NCBI RefSeq assembly: GCF_900167065.1
Contig: NZ_FUYA01000009.1
Span: forward strand, 1 to 64,000
Length of the DNA: 64,000 nucleotides
DNA from: Desulfobaculum bizertense DSM 18034
GTDB lineage: Bacteria; Desulfobacterota; Desulfovibrionia; Desulfovibrionales; Desulfovibrionaceae
Direction of reading: 5' to 3'
Shown here: positions 7,419 to 15,761 of the stretch, piece after piece
How the letters are laid out: every line of letters begins with the position of its first letter
How positions within the stretch are numbered: position 1 is the stretch's first letter
Translations under genes and position numbers: made by a program
Notes under the pieces: model-generated
Told to the model about the DNA's origin: nothing
Databases searched by the model: none
The model's input: the letters and a program-made list of their open reading frames with translations, nothing else

Positions 7419-9452
7419 ATGGAAAGAATATTCATGAAGCGCTTTCGTAACATCAGCCTGAAAAACAAGATTTATTTTTCTATTCTGGCCGTCATTATGA
7501 TGATTAGTGCGGCAATTGCACTGCTTGCCAGAGGAATTCTTTTAGAAAGTCTGACTTCCGAACTGGAGCACCGAGGGGTCGCCATTGCGCAGTCTGTTGC
7601 AGAGCAGGGACGAAAGTCAGTTTTGGACAGTAAGATTCCAGCATTGACCGCGTTGCTTTTTCGAGAGCGCCTCGAAGGTGAGCGGCGGGATCTTGTTTCA
7701 TATATTTTTATCATTGATAATGAAAAAAGGGTGGTAGCACACACCTTTACTCGACCTTTTCCGCAAACGCTGCGTATGGCAAACCCTCTTCCTGAGGGGC
7801 GCGATATAAAGTCTAAGATTCGGCAAATTGAGGTGCAGGGGCGCAAGGCCGTGGACATTGCCATGCCCATGCAGGAAGGAATTTATCGCATTGCCACGGT
7901 TCACGTTGGCCTAAACAAGCAGCACATTGATACGCTTGTGGGGCGGCTGCGGGCCATGTTTCTTGGGTTTATCACGCTTGTCGTGACCATTATTTTTTGG
8001 ATTAGCCACAAGATTTCGCGGTACATTACGATGCCAATCCAGAAGCTCATTGAAATGGCCGATCAGATTTCTCGCGGTAATTTGAACTTTAAGCTCGACC
8101 TTGGTCGGCAGTATGATGATGTCCTGTCCGAGGAAGGCGAGTATGAGCGATGTCCTGCGTATCACAACTCAGATTTGCCCTGCTGGCACGTCGACAAGTT
8201 TATGGGGTCACTTTCTCCCGACAGTCCGCCGCCCGTTAAGCCTGCGTATTGTCGCGAATGTGTTATCCGCCACAGGCAGACTGGTGACGAGGTCCTTCAG
8301 CTTGCGGATTCCTTTGTGTACATGGTCCGCTCTGTGCGGCTCTATCGAAACAAGGTCCGCGAGTCCGAGGCGAAATACCGGACCCTTTTTGATTCCGGTC
8401 CAGATCCCGTTTTTGTCGTCGATGCTGTGACGCTTGATATTTTGGACGTCAATCCCCGGTGTACGGGGACGTATGGCTACTCCACGCAGGAACTTTTTGG
8501 AATGCGTTTTGACGCTCTCCAGAGTGACGAAAAGCAGACAAAGGATTTATTACGCTTTGCAGGCGAAAAACAGCCCGGTGAGCGGAAGTTTTTCCCAAAG
8601 ATTATTCACCATCGGCGGGATGGTCAGCCGCTGTTTGTGAACATGCACGCCTGTCGGACGCGTTACGGTGGCCGGGAGGCAATGATTGTCTCTACAACGG
8701 ACATTACTGATATTATAGAAAAAGATGCGCAGCTTGTGCAGGCCAGCAAGATGACAACGCTCGGCGAAATGTCTGCGGGCATTGCTCATGAGCTGAATCA
8801 GCCGCTCAATGCCATTCGCATGGGCAGTGACTATCTTGCCATGATGGCGGAGCGGGGACAGCAGGTTCCTGAATCTGACTTGCGGCAGGTCACAAGCGAG
8901 ATTGCGAACCAGATTGACAGAGCGACGGAAATCGTGAACACCCTCCGGCAGTTCGGAAGAAAATCCGATATTACGCCAGAACGACTCAATGTGAACGAGC
9001 CGGTTCATGCCGTACTGAAAATTCTGTCACGGCAGTTGACCTTGCAGAATATTCGCGTTCACCTCGATCTTGCAGAGCATCTGCCGCTCATCAGAGCACA
9101 CGGAAACCGTTTGCAGCAGGTTTTCTTTAACCTTGTGTCAAACGCCCGCGATGCTATCAACATGTGGTCAGACAAGGAGGACGGACCTGCTGACCGTGTT
9201 ATTCGTATTCATACAGAGTATGACGATGATCAGGTTTTGCTGACAATTTCAGATACGGGGGCAGGTATTCCAGGCCACCAGATTGAAAAGATTTTTGAAC
9301 CGTTTTTCACGACAAAAGCGACCGGTCAGGGCATGGGGCTTGGCCTTGCTATTTCTTATGGCATCGTCAAAGATTATGGCGGAGAGATTAGCGTTGAATC
9401 TGAACTGGGCGCTGGAACAACATTTTGTCTGAGTTTCCCCCAAGCTCAATGA
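7419..9452 (+). CDS. membrane sensor histidine kinase (HAMP, Cys cluster, PAS, HisKA, HATPase)
   Basis: 677 residues. TM1 about 17-40, a periplasmic sensor region about 41-178, and TM2 about 180-198 (FLGFITLVVTIIFWI). Then come HAMP (about 199-250), a Cys segment with C245, C255, C278 and C281 (C-x9-CW ... C-x2-C), PAS (about 312-430), HisKA with H457 in AHELNQPL, and HATPase_c with NLVSNARDAI, DTGAGIP and GMGLGLAIS. The Cys cluster between HAMP and PAS could bind a metal or sense redox. All catalytic motifs are present, so the kinase should be active. It sits between the LivK-like lipoprotein (8 bases upstream) and the REC-STAS regulator (15 bases downstream). Confidence 0.9.
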   Translation: MERIFMKRFRNISLKNKIYFSILAVIMMISAAIALLARGILLESLTSELEHRGVAIAQSVAEQGRKSVLDSKIPALTALLFRERLEGERRDLVSYIFIIDNEKRVVAHTFTRPFPQTLRMANPLPEGRDIKSKIRQIEVQGRKAVDIAMPMQEGIYRIATVHVGLNKQHIDTLVGRLRAMFLGFITLVVTIIFWISHKISRYITMPIQKLIEMADQISRGNLNFKLDLGRQYDDVLSEEGEYERCPAYHNSDLPCWHVDKFMGSLSPDSPPPVKPAYCRECVIRHRQTGDEVLQLADSFVYMVRSVRLYRNKVRESEAKYRTLFDSGPDPVFVVDAVTLDILDVNPRCTGTYGYSTQELFGMRFDALQSDEKQTKDLLRFAGEKQPGERKFFPKIIHHRRDGQPLFVNMHACRTRYGGREAMIVSTTDITDIIEKDAQLVQASKMTTLGEMSAGIAHELNQPLNAIRMGSDYLAMMAERGQQVPESDLRQVTSEIANQIDRATEIVNTLRQFGRKSDITPERLNVNEPVHAVLKILSRQLTLQNIRVHLDLAEHLPLIRAHGNRLQQVFFNLVSNARDAINMWSDKEDGPADRVIRIHTEYDDDQVLLTISDTGAGIPGHQIEKIFEPFFTTKATGQGMGLGLAISYGIVKDYGGEISVESELGAGTTFCLSFPQAQ

Positions 9453-9467
9453 TAGACGAGGATGCAC

Positions 9468-10187
9468 ATGAATAAAATTCTTGTGATTGATGACGAGCAG
9501 CCTACGCTGTCTATGTTTCGGCTTGTTTTGGGTGCCTATGGGTATGAAGTCCTTACCGCAGAAAGCGGCGAAGAAGGACTGGAAGTGTTTAGCGCCGAAC
9601 GGCCAGCTATTGTTCTGACGGATATTAAAATGCCGGGTATGGACGGGCTGGATGTGCTGAAACGACTCAAGGAAATTAACCCGCAAACTGAAGTTATTGT
9701 CATCACAGGACACGGGGATATGGATATTGCCATTAAAGCCCTGAACCTGAATGCCACGGATTTCATCAACAAGCCTATACAGCGGAATTGCCTCGAGGCT
9801 GCACTCTCTCGAGCAAATGAGCGGCTGAAACTTTCTGAGAGCAAGCAGGAAGAAGTCGCCTCTGAGCAGAATGATGGCGTAACGGTCATTCGGGTACAGG
9901 GGAACATCACCGCCCAGTCTGAACCGTTTTTTATCTCTGAGTATGAGCATGCTGAAGAAAATGGGAATCCCGTGGTGCTCTATTTTGATGAAAATTCTTC
10001 AATCAATGGCGCAGGTATTGCCGTTATGGTTCAGCTCCTCTCTGAGAGTCAGGACCGGGGCGTCGACGTCGCCATTGCCGGGCTTTCTGAAAACTTTCGG
10101 AAAGTCTTCGACGCCGTGGGCATTACGCGCTTCGCAACAATTTATGACAGCATCGAAGAAGCGACTCACGCCCTTCAAGCTGGCTAG
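9468..10187 (+). CDS. response regulator with receiver and STAS output domain
   Basis: 239 residues from the ATG at 9468; the ATG at 9462 is too close to the GAGG. The receiver domain (1-120) has VIDDEQ, phospho-acceptor D52 (LTDIKMPGMDG), Thr in ITGHG, and Lys in INKPI. After a short linker, residues 135-239 form a STAS/anti-anti-sigma-like domain (VTVIRVQGNITAQSEPFF, YFDENSSINGAGIAVM). It has no DNA-binding domain, so output is by protein contact, probably with an anti-sigma or another partner. It is third in the lipoprotein-kinase-regulator operon. A second STAS protein stands at 50008, heading the polysaccharide operon. Confidence 0.88.
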   Translation: MNKILVIDDEQPTLSMFRLVLGAYGYEVLTAESGEEGLEVFSAERPAIVLTDIKMPGMDGLDVLKRLKEINPQTEVIVITGHGDMDIAIKALNLNATDFINKPIQRNCLEAALSRANERLKLSESKQEEVASEQNDGVTVIRVQGNITAQSEPFFISEYEHAEENGNPVVLYFDENSSINGAGIAVMVQLLSESQDRGVDVAIAGLSENFRKVFDAVGITRFATIYDSIEEATHALQAG

Positions 10188-10199
10188 TATGAAATAAAG

Positions 10200-10266
10200 A
10201 GCGAGTGGGGAATTATTTTATTGGGGCGCTGCCCCAAACCCTGCAAGGGCTTTGGGGTGGGTGGGT
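10200..10266 (+). other. hairpin-rich 3' region before the repeat
   Basis: GGGGCGCTGCCCC and a CCAAACCCTGC/GCAAGGGCTTTGG pair form small hairpins directly before the 156-bp repeat. No gene. Confidence 0.5.
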
Positions 10267-10422
10267 TACGAGACTCCGTCTCGTGCTCTGCAAGGGGCGC
10301 CGCCCCTTGACCCCGCCCAAGGACGAGGCCCTTGGGAATCCCGCTTTCGCCCGAAATAAAAGGGGCCGGATGAGTGAAAGCCTTTGGCTTTCCCCTTCAT
10401 CCGGCCCCTTTTTTTCGGCCTA
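10267..10422 (+). repeat. 156-bp repeat element, copy 2, ending in a terminator-like hairpin
   Basis: Exact inverted copy of 1-156. It starts 79 bases after the REC-STAS stop codon, in the same orientation relative to its upstream gene as copy 1. The GGGGCCGGATGA/TCATCCGGCCCC hairpin and T run at its 3' end would terminate the signalling operon. Confidence 0.9.
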
Positions 10423-10512
10423 GTGGGCATTTCCCGTGTGTTCTTTTTCTTTGCGCCTCAATCCGGTGGCAACTCGCAAAAGAGAAAGAGGCTCTCGACG
10501 CTAGCCCCATTA

Positions 10513-10555
10513 AGTTTAAAAGCCGTGCAAGCGAAGCTTGCACGGCTTTTAAACT
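10513..10555. repeat. perfect 20-bp-arm palindrome
   Basis: Arms of 20 bases (10513-10532 and 10536-10555, AGTTTAAAAGCCGTGCAAGC) enclose a GAA loop with no mismatch. It could be a bidirectional terminator (A and T runs inside the arms) or a remnant of a mobile repeat. Confidence 0.8.
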
Positions 10556-10566
10556 CGATGAGGATA

Positions 10567-10612
10567 CGTAAGGGAATTATTCCCTTACGCGGGGTCCGGG
10601 GCTGGCCCCGGT
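10567..10612. repeat. two further palindromes
   Basis: GTAAGGGAAT/ATTCCCTTAC around one T is followed by CCGGGGC/GGCCCCGG. Together with the two flanking elements this intergenic space is a stack of GC-rich hairpins and holds no gene. Confidence 0.6.
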
Positions 10613-10638
10613 TCCCTTTTCTCCATTCCTCGCTCTAC

Positions 10639-10672
10639 GAAAAACAAAGCCCGGAGCCAAAGGCTCCGGGCT
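10639..10672 (-). terminator. rho-independent terminator of fdhAB
   Basis: Arms AGCCCGGAGCC/GGCTCCGGGCT with a 3-base loop, then TTTGTTTTT on the minus strand, 35 bases after the fdhB stop. Confidence 0.9.
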
Positions 10673-10706
10673 AAGAGAGAGTGCGACACTGGTACAGCAG
10701 TGTCTA

Positions 10707-11441
10707 TTACACAAGCTTCTTCGCCGGTGAGAGAAGCTTTGCAAACAGGGTTTTTCTTGTGATTCCTTTAGGGATGAACGCGCCGGCGTCGGCCATCATG
10801 TATTCATGATATTTAGCCGGGTCGGTCTGGGTCAGGTAGATAACGTTGACATCTTCCTCATCCACGAGCTGTGCCTGGGGGTATGTCTTTTTGACCTTTG
10901 CCAGAGTTTCTTTTGCCAGTTCGATCATGTCCTCGCGGTCACCAAAGTGCATCGCGTTAGTGGGGCAGACCTGAACGCAGGCAGGCAGGAGTCCTGCATG
11001 GACACGGTCGACGCACATATCGCATTTTGCCATGATGCCGGTTTCGGGGTCGAAGCGGGGGATATCGTATGGGCAGGCGTCCCGGATTTCCTGTTTTTCA
11101 TCTTCGCCGAGTTTTTGAAGCCGGTCGGTAAAGAGAACTGCCTGAGTTTCTTCATCGCGAATGATGGCGCTTTCGTCATATTCGTCAGAAACTTCTTTGC
11201 ATGGAGCAAGCATGCAGTGTCGGCACTGTTCTGGGAAGAACAGCCATTCGACCTGACCATTCGTGACATGCTCCTTGAAGCGGACCAGTTTGTACGTGTG
11301 CACGGACAGGTCAGCAGGGTTCTGGTGTGACCCAAAGTTCCGAGTCTTTTCAGCTGGAAGTTTGTGCCACTGCTTGCAGGCCACCTGACATCCTCGGCAC
11401 GCCGTGCAGCGCGTCAGGTCTATGAAAAAGGCCTTTTCCAT
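10707..11441 (-). CDS. fdhB: formate dehydrogenase iron-sulfur (beta) subunit
   Basis: 244 residues, the electron-transfer subunit of the periplasmic formate dehydrogenase. Twelve Cys can hold three [4Fe-4S] clusters: C12, C15, C18, C22 (CTACRGCQVAC); C73, C76, C81 with C123; and C140, C143, C155, C159. This matches the three-cluster small subunit of Desulfovibrio FdhAB. It lacks a signal peptide and a C-terminal membrane anchor. It should therefore be exported with FdhA by the Tat system, and the dimer should be soluble, passing electrons to periplasmic cytochrome c. It starts 10 bases after the fdhA stop and is followed by a terminator. No cytochrome gene is next to it here. Confidence 0.93.
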   Translation of the reverse strand: MEKAFFIDLTRCTACRGCQVACKQWHKLPAEKTRNFGSHQNPADLSVHTYKLVRFKEHVTNGQVEWLFFPEQCRHCMLAPCKEVSDEYDESAIIRDEETQAVLFTDRLQKLGEDEKQEIRDACPYDIPRFDPETGIMAKCDMCVDRVHAGLLPACVQVCPTNAMHFGDREDMIELAKETLAKVKKTYPQAQLVDEEDVNVIYLTQTDPAKYHEYMMADAGAFIPKGITRKTLFAKLLSPAKKLV

Positions 11442-11451
11442 TTTTGTCCTC

Positions 11452-14400
11452 CTATGCCTTGCGCACGTTCACCATGAACGCTTTAGTCTCAGGAATACCG
11501 GTGTTTGGGTCACCTACGGAAGGTGTCAGCAGGTTTGCTGCATCACCGCCATCCTTGGGGAAAACCCATCCGAAGTGCCACGGGATACCGACCATGTGGA
11601 CGGTTTTACCCATAACTTTGAAGGGGCGAAGACGAGGAGTGACAATTGCAATTGCCCACAGCTTGCCACGCGTGTTTTCCACGATGACCTTGTCGCCGTT
11701 CTTGATGCCTTTCATCTTTGCCATCTCGGGGTTCATTTCGCAGAACATCTGCGGTTCAGCCTCGAGGAGCCACGGGGTGTAGCGGGTCATGATACCACTC
11801 TGCCAGTGTTCAGTGACACGGTAGGTGGAGCAGATGAAGGGGTAGCGCGGGTCACACACTGCCTTGTATTCTTTCTTGAATTGCAGTGCGGTCGGGTTGT
11901 TCAGCTGTTTGGAGAACGGATGCTCGTCAATTGGGCATTCCATTGGTTCATAATACTCTGGGAAGGGACCGTCTGCACGGCCGGGTCCAAAAATATGACC
12001 ATGACCACTAGGCAACATAATGAACGGGTACTTGCTGCCCGGTGCCCAGCCACCATCCGGAACGTCGCCAATCCACTTTCCATCCTTCCACGCAATAACA
12101 GCTTTCTGGGGAGCATACGGCTGGCCTTTTGGGTTAACGGATGCGCGGTTGTAGATGATGCGGCGGTTGACGGGCCAGCACCATGCCCAGTTTGGATACA
12201 GGCCAATTTTGGCCTGTTCTGGGGTCTGGGTGGTGTCACGGCGGGCGGCCATGTTGCCCTTTTCTGTGTAGGACTGGCAGTAGAGCCAGTTACCAGAGCT
12301 GGTAGAGCCATCATCCTGAAGGAACGCAAAGCTTGGAACAAGCTGTCCCTTGCGGAACTTTTTGCCTTTGATGGTCACGTCTTTCAGGAAATAGCCGTTG
12401 ATAAGTTTTGCTACGGAATGCGGGTCAAAGATGCCATGTTCGCCTTTCCACAGCTTGGTGCCAAGACCGAGAACGGGCTTTTTGAACGCGCCATCTTCTT
12501 TCTCGTAGAGCTTTTTCACCTTTTCCATAAGTTCAGCGATGATTTCGCCGTCAGGTCGGGTGTTGCCCCACGGATCAGGTCCCTGATAGCGCCACTGCAT
12601 CCAGCGGCCAGAGTTGGTGATGGAGCCTTCTTTTTCAATGGACACGGCGCAGGGAAGGAAGAAGCACTCTGTCTTGACCTTCTTGGGGTCCATGCCGGGA
12701 CCATGCCAGAAGCTGCCGGTCTCATTGTCAAAGATGTTGACGTTGACCATCCAGTCCAGCTCGGCCATTGCAAGGCGGGTCTTGTTGGAGTTTGCGCCAC
12801 CACAGGCCGGGTTCTGACCCCAGGCAAAGAAGCCCTTGAAGTCGCCCTTGTCCATGCGCTCAAACAGGTTCAGCCACGAATAATTGACGCCATCGTCAAC
12901 CTTGGGCATCCACTCGTAGGATTCTTTAGGCTCAACGTCTGGGTACATGGCTTTCAGGAAGCTGGACATGTACTTGGGATAGTTCTGCCACCATGCAGCA
13001 CTCTTGGGGTCCTTGGCTCCGCGGATGTTTTTGGCATTGAGGGTATCAATGTAGCCATTCAGTCCGTCATAGGATGCCTTGGGGATGCCAAGATAGCCGG
13101 GCAGGATGTGCCAGAGCAGACACTGGTCAGTGGAGCCCTGTACGTTGGATTCACCGCGAAGGGCGTTGACGCCACCGCCAGCAATACCGATGTTGCCGAG
13201 CAGAAGCTGGATGATGCACATCGTACGGATGTTCTGAACACCAACGGTGTGCTGGGTCCAGCCCATTGCGTACATGATGGTACCGGCCTGATCGGGCTTA
13301 CCGGATTCGGCATAGGTGGAGTAGACCTTAAGCAGGTCTTCTTTTGAGGTACCGGTAACGGACTCAACCTTATCCAGTGTGTAGCGGCTGTAGTGCTTTT
13401 TCAGAAGCTGGAAAACGCAGCGGGGATGTTTGAGGGTCTCGTCGCGACGCGGAACGCCTTCGGATTCATACTCAAAGTCCCAGGAACTTTTGTCGTAGCT
13501 GCTTGTTTCGCTGTTGTAGCCTGTGAAGATGCCGTCCTTGAATCCAAAGCCTTCTTTGACGATGAAAGCGGCGTTGGTGTTGTTGACGACGTATTCCTTG
13601 AAATAGAGCTTCTTTTCAAGAATGTACTTGATGAAGCCACCAAGGAAGCCGATATCCGAGCCAGAACGAATTGGGGCATAGATGTCGGCTTTTGTAGAGG
13701 TACGCGTAAAGCGTGGGTCAACGTGAATAACCTTTGCGCCACGGTCTTTTGCCCGAAGTACCCACTTGAAGGAAATAGGATGGTTTTCGGCAGCATTACT
13801 GCCCATGATAAGAACTCGATCACTGTTTTTGAGGTCAATCCAGTGATTCGTCATCGCACCGCGTCCGAACGACTCTGCCAGAGCCGCAACAGTTGCGCTG
13901 TGTCAGATACGAGCCTGATGCTCAATATACACCAGGCCGAGGGATCTGAGGAATGCCTGATATGCCCAGCATTCTTCGTTATCAAGTGCGGCGGAGCCTA
14001 CAGAAGCGATACCGTTACAACGGTTGACTGTCTGGCCCTTGGCGTTCTTTTCGGTAAAGCTGGCATCACGGGTGTCCTTGATGCGGCGGGCAATGCGGTC
14101 CAGTGCCCAGTCCCAGCTTTTGGCTTCCCATTTGTCGCTGTAGGGAGCGCGGTAAAGAACGTTTTTTTCGCGGCGGGAGTTTTCGCCCAGTGCCCAGATG
14201 GATGCACCTTTAGCACAAAGCGAACCTTCATTGATGGGATGGTCGGGGTCGCCCTCAACATTGATGGCGTGGTGAGACATGGTGTCCGTGTGGACAATAA
14301 GGCCACAACCAACTGCACAGTAACAGCAGATGGAAGTTGTCTGTTTGGCCCAGCTTGTTTTCAGAAGCTGAGCGCGTGCTCGGGTGGGCGTCAGGGAGAC

Positions 14401-14469
14401 ACCCAGACCGCCAAAGGCGGTCGCCGCAGCACCTACGGCCGAGAGCTTCAAAAATTCTCTGCGTTTCAT
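11452..14469 (-). CDS. fdhA: formate dehydrogenase catalytic (alpha) subunit, selenoprotein
   Basis: 1005 residues if the in-frame TGA at 13903-13905 is read as selenocysteine (U189). The frame is open on both sides, and U189 sits in the expected ARI-U-HSATV context, where formate dehydrogenases carry Sec or Cys followed by His. The protein begins with a Tat signal (MKRREFLKL, cleavage near ARA-Q33), then C48-x2-C51-x3-C55 and C85 for one [4Fe-4S] cluster, then the bis-MGD binding domains. It oxidises formate to CO2 (or the reverse) in the periplasm; the metal is Mo or W, and W is favoured by the divergent tungstate transporter. The GAAGGAG site supports the ATG at 14469. The two open halves are one gene, not a pseudogene. 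Confidence 0.94.
13868..13905 (-). promoter_or_regulatory. Sec codon TGA and candidate SECIS hairpin of fdhA
   Basis: The TGA is followed by CACAGCGCAACTGTTGC and then GGCTCTGGCAGAGTC, which can fold as a short hairpin (GGCTCT/AGAGTC, loop GGC) about 17-31 bases after the TGA. That is near the distance of bacterial SECIS elements recognised by SelB. The fold is by eye and not confirmed. Confidence 0.55.
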
Positions 14470-14500
14470 TCCAGATACTCCTTCAAAGTGTGGAGAGAGA

Positions 14501-14710
14501 TCAGCGTCCTCGGGTTTCGCGAGACAAACTCAGCAGCAGGGCATAGCCCGAGACCGAGTACGTCACGTTTCGCAGCATTCCGGGGAGAGGTTTATCCGCA
14601 ACAGAGCCGTAGCACCAAGAGAGCGTCAGCGAACGCGCTCTCTCGTGAACGGAGTGCAGACTAAAACCAAGCCCAGAAAACGGAAGAGCAGGCGTGTGTG
14701 CCGTGTGCAC
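14501..14710 (-). CDS. candidate 69-residue leader ORF upstream of fdhA
   Basis: A GTG at 14710 lies seven bases after AAAGGAGGTG, the best ribosome site in this region, and opens 69 codons ending 31 bases before the fdhA start. The candidate promoter (14757-14785) would start transcription about 40 bases ahead of it. The product (VHTAHTPALPFSGLG...) has no signal peptide, membrane helix or known motif. It contains an AGAGAGCG/CGCTCTCT inverted repeat in its DNA. It might be a small protein or a leader peptide that controls fdhA. It is not the Tat-target protein often found beside such enzymes. The ORF is seen; its translation is inferred. Confidence 0.4.
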   Translation of the reverse strand: MHTAHTPALPFSGLGFSLHSVHERARSLTLSWCYGSVADKPLPGMLRNVTYSVSGYALLLSLSRETRGR

Positions 14711-14756
14711 GGATTCACCTCCTTTTGCGAATTTATGAGAAAACCTCATTTATACC

Positions 14757-14785
14757 GCTATAGAAGGCAAAAGCCTTTATGGCAA
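14757..14785 (-). promoter_or_regulatory. candidate sigma-70 promoter of leader ORF-fdhAB
   Basis: On the minus strand TTGCCA (14780-14785) and TATAGC (14757-14762) are 17 bases apart. Matches to consensus are 5/6 and 4/6. It allows fdhAB to be transcribed apart from the upstream accessory genes. Confidence 0.45.
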
Positions 14786-14882
14786 AGAAACGGCACTTGC
14801 TGATACTTTTGCACTCTTGGTGAAGAAGTAAGCCTTGAAGTGACAGGTTTTGTCGCAGTTACAAACAGTTGCGAAAAAAAGA

Positions 14883-15752
14883 TTATTCCACTTCGGGAAC
14901 GAAATCGCACAGGTAACTGGTCAAGATTGTGAAGAGATCTTTGTGGCGAGAATTGTAGCGAAGCTCCAGCTCTTTGAGGTAGAGCGGAAAACGCTGGGGA
15001 GTAACACCGTGAAATTTAGTGAGGCGTGCGCTTACGAATTCCCAGAAACCGGGATTATTCTTGTCGATGGGCAGGCCTGTGGATGCGGTTTTGAAATAGT
15101 CCGAAGCCGGGGCGTTGCCCACGCAACAGATCAGGGTGTCATAGCGCTGGTAGCGGTCAGTGTAGATGACGTTGCCGAGGCGTACTGTTTTTAGCTGGAA
15201 GTTGAGGCTAAAGTGCAGAATGGTCTCGATGTCAAAGCCCGGCAAGAGGTCAACGAAGGCCCATGAGCCGCGGTCCATGATACCAAAAACCGGGGTGGGG
15301 TTCTCGACGGGGGCGGTGTCGTTGCCGCGAAAGATACGGCCATTAAGGTGCAGGCCCAGAACGGAGTTCTGTCCAAGAAGCTGTTTGGCATCAAGGGCAT
15401 GGGCCAGAATGGCAAAACGGATTGTGGTCATGGCCTTGTAGGCCGTGTTGTAAGAGACTCCAAGCTCTTTTGCTGCGGTCCGGGCTGTTTTCTCTTCCTG
15501 AAAAAGTCGGATCATGTGCAGCCACTGCACGCAGGTCAGGTTGCAGTTGTTAATCCACCGGCTGCTAAAATCATGAAAAGTGTAGCGGCAGCGGGCGCAT
15601 CTGCGGCGACCATTTTTGAGCCGGTAGTTTCTCCGGCTGTGGCAGCGAGGGCAAAAGCGTTGATGATTCTTCCAGCAAAAGCGCAGCAGATAGCGGCGCG
15701 CAGATGCTTCATCACGCGTAATTTCTTCAAAGTTTGGAGTCTCTTGGTTCAT
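14883..15752 (-). CDS. IS1595-like transposase-derived protein, probably domesticated
   Basis: 289 residues. An N-terminal zinc ribbon (C34-x2-C37, C52-x2-C55) is followed by a helix-turn-helix (about 88-112, TAAKELGVSYNTAYKAM) and an IS1595-type DDE fold. The first catalytic Asp-Glu is missing: where that family has DE, this protein has N137-G138 (LHLNGRIFRG). The second Asp (D199, YTDRYQRY) and the late Glu (ELELRYNSRH, 261-263) remain. No terminal inverted repeats or target duplications were seen. It starts nine bases after moaA in the same orientation with its own AGGGA site. This is what a co-opted DNA-binding protein in the formate dehydrogenase operon would look like. A decaying insertion sequence is the alternative. 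Confidence 0.75.
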   Translation of the reverse strand: MNQETPNFEEITRDEASARRYLLRFCWKNHQRFCPRCHSRRNYRLKNGRRRCARCRYTFHDFSSRWINNCNLTCVQWLHMIRLFQEEKTARTAAKELGVSYNTAYKAMTTIRFAILAHALDAKQLLGQNSVLGLHLNGRIFRGNDTAPVENPTPVFGIMDRGSWAFVDLLPGFDIETILHFSLNFQLKTVRLGNVIYTDRYQRYDTLICCVGNAPASDYFKTASTGLPIDKNNPGFWEFVSARLTKFHGVTPQRFPLYLKELELRYNSRHKDLFTILTSYLCDFVPEVE

Positions 15753-15761
15753 CAGGTTCCC

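Noticed and set aside
1-10422. Composite transposon bounded by the inverted 156-bp copies
   Set aside because: No transposase or target duplication; each copy behaves as a 3'-end terminator element.
13854-13903. fdhA split into two genes or a pseudogene by a stop
   Set aside because: The stop is a TGA at the exact Sec position, in frame, with His after it and a possible SECIS.
11404-14664. Long plus-strand open frames across fdhA
   Set aside because: They are antisense shadows of fdhA: no ribosome sites, no family resemblance, and the minus strand gives a clear formate dehydrogenase.
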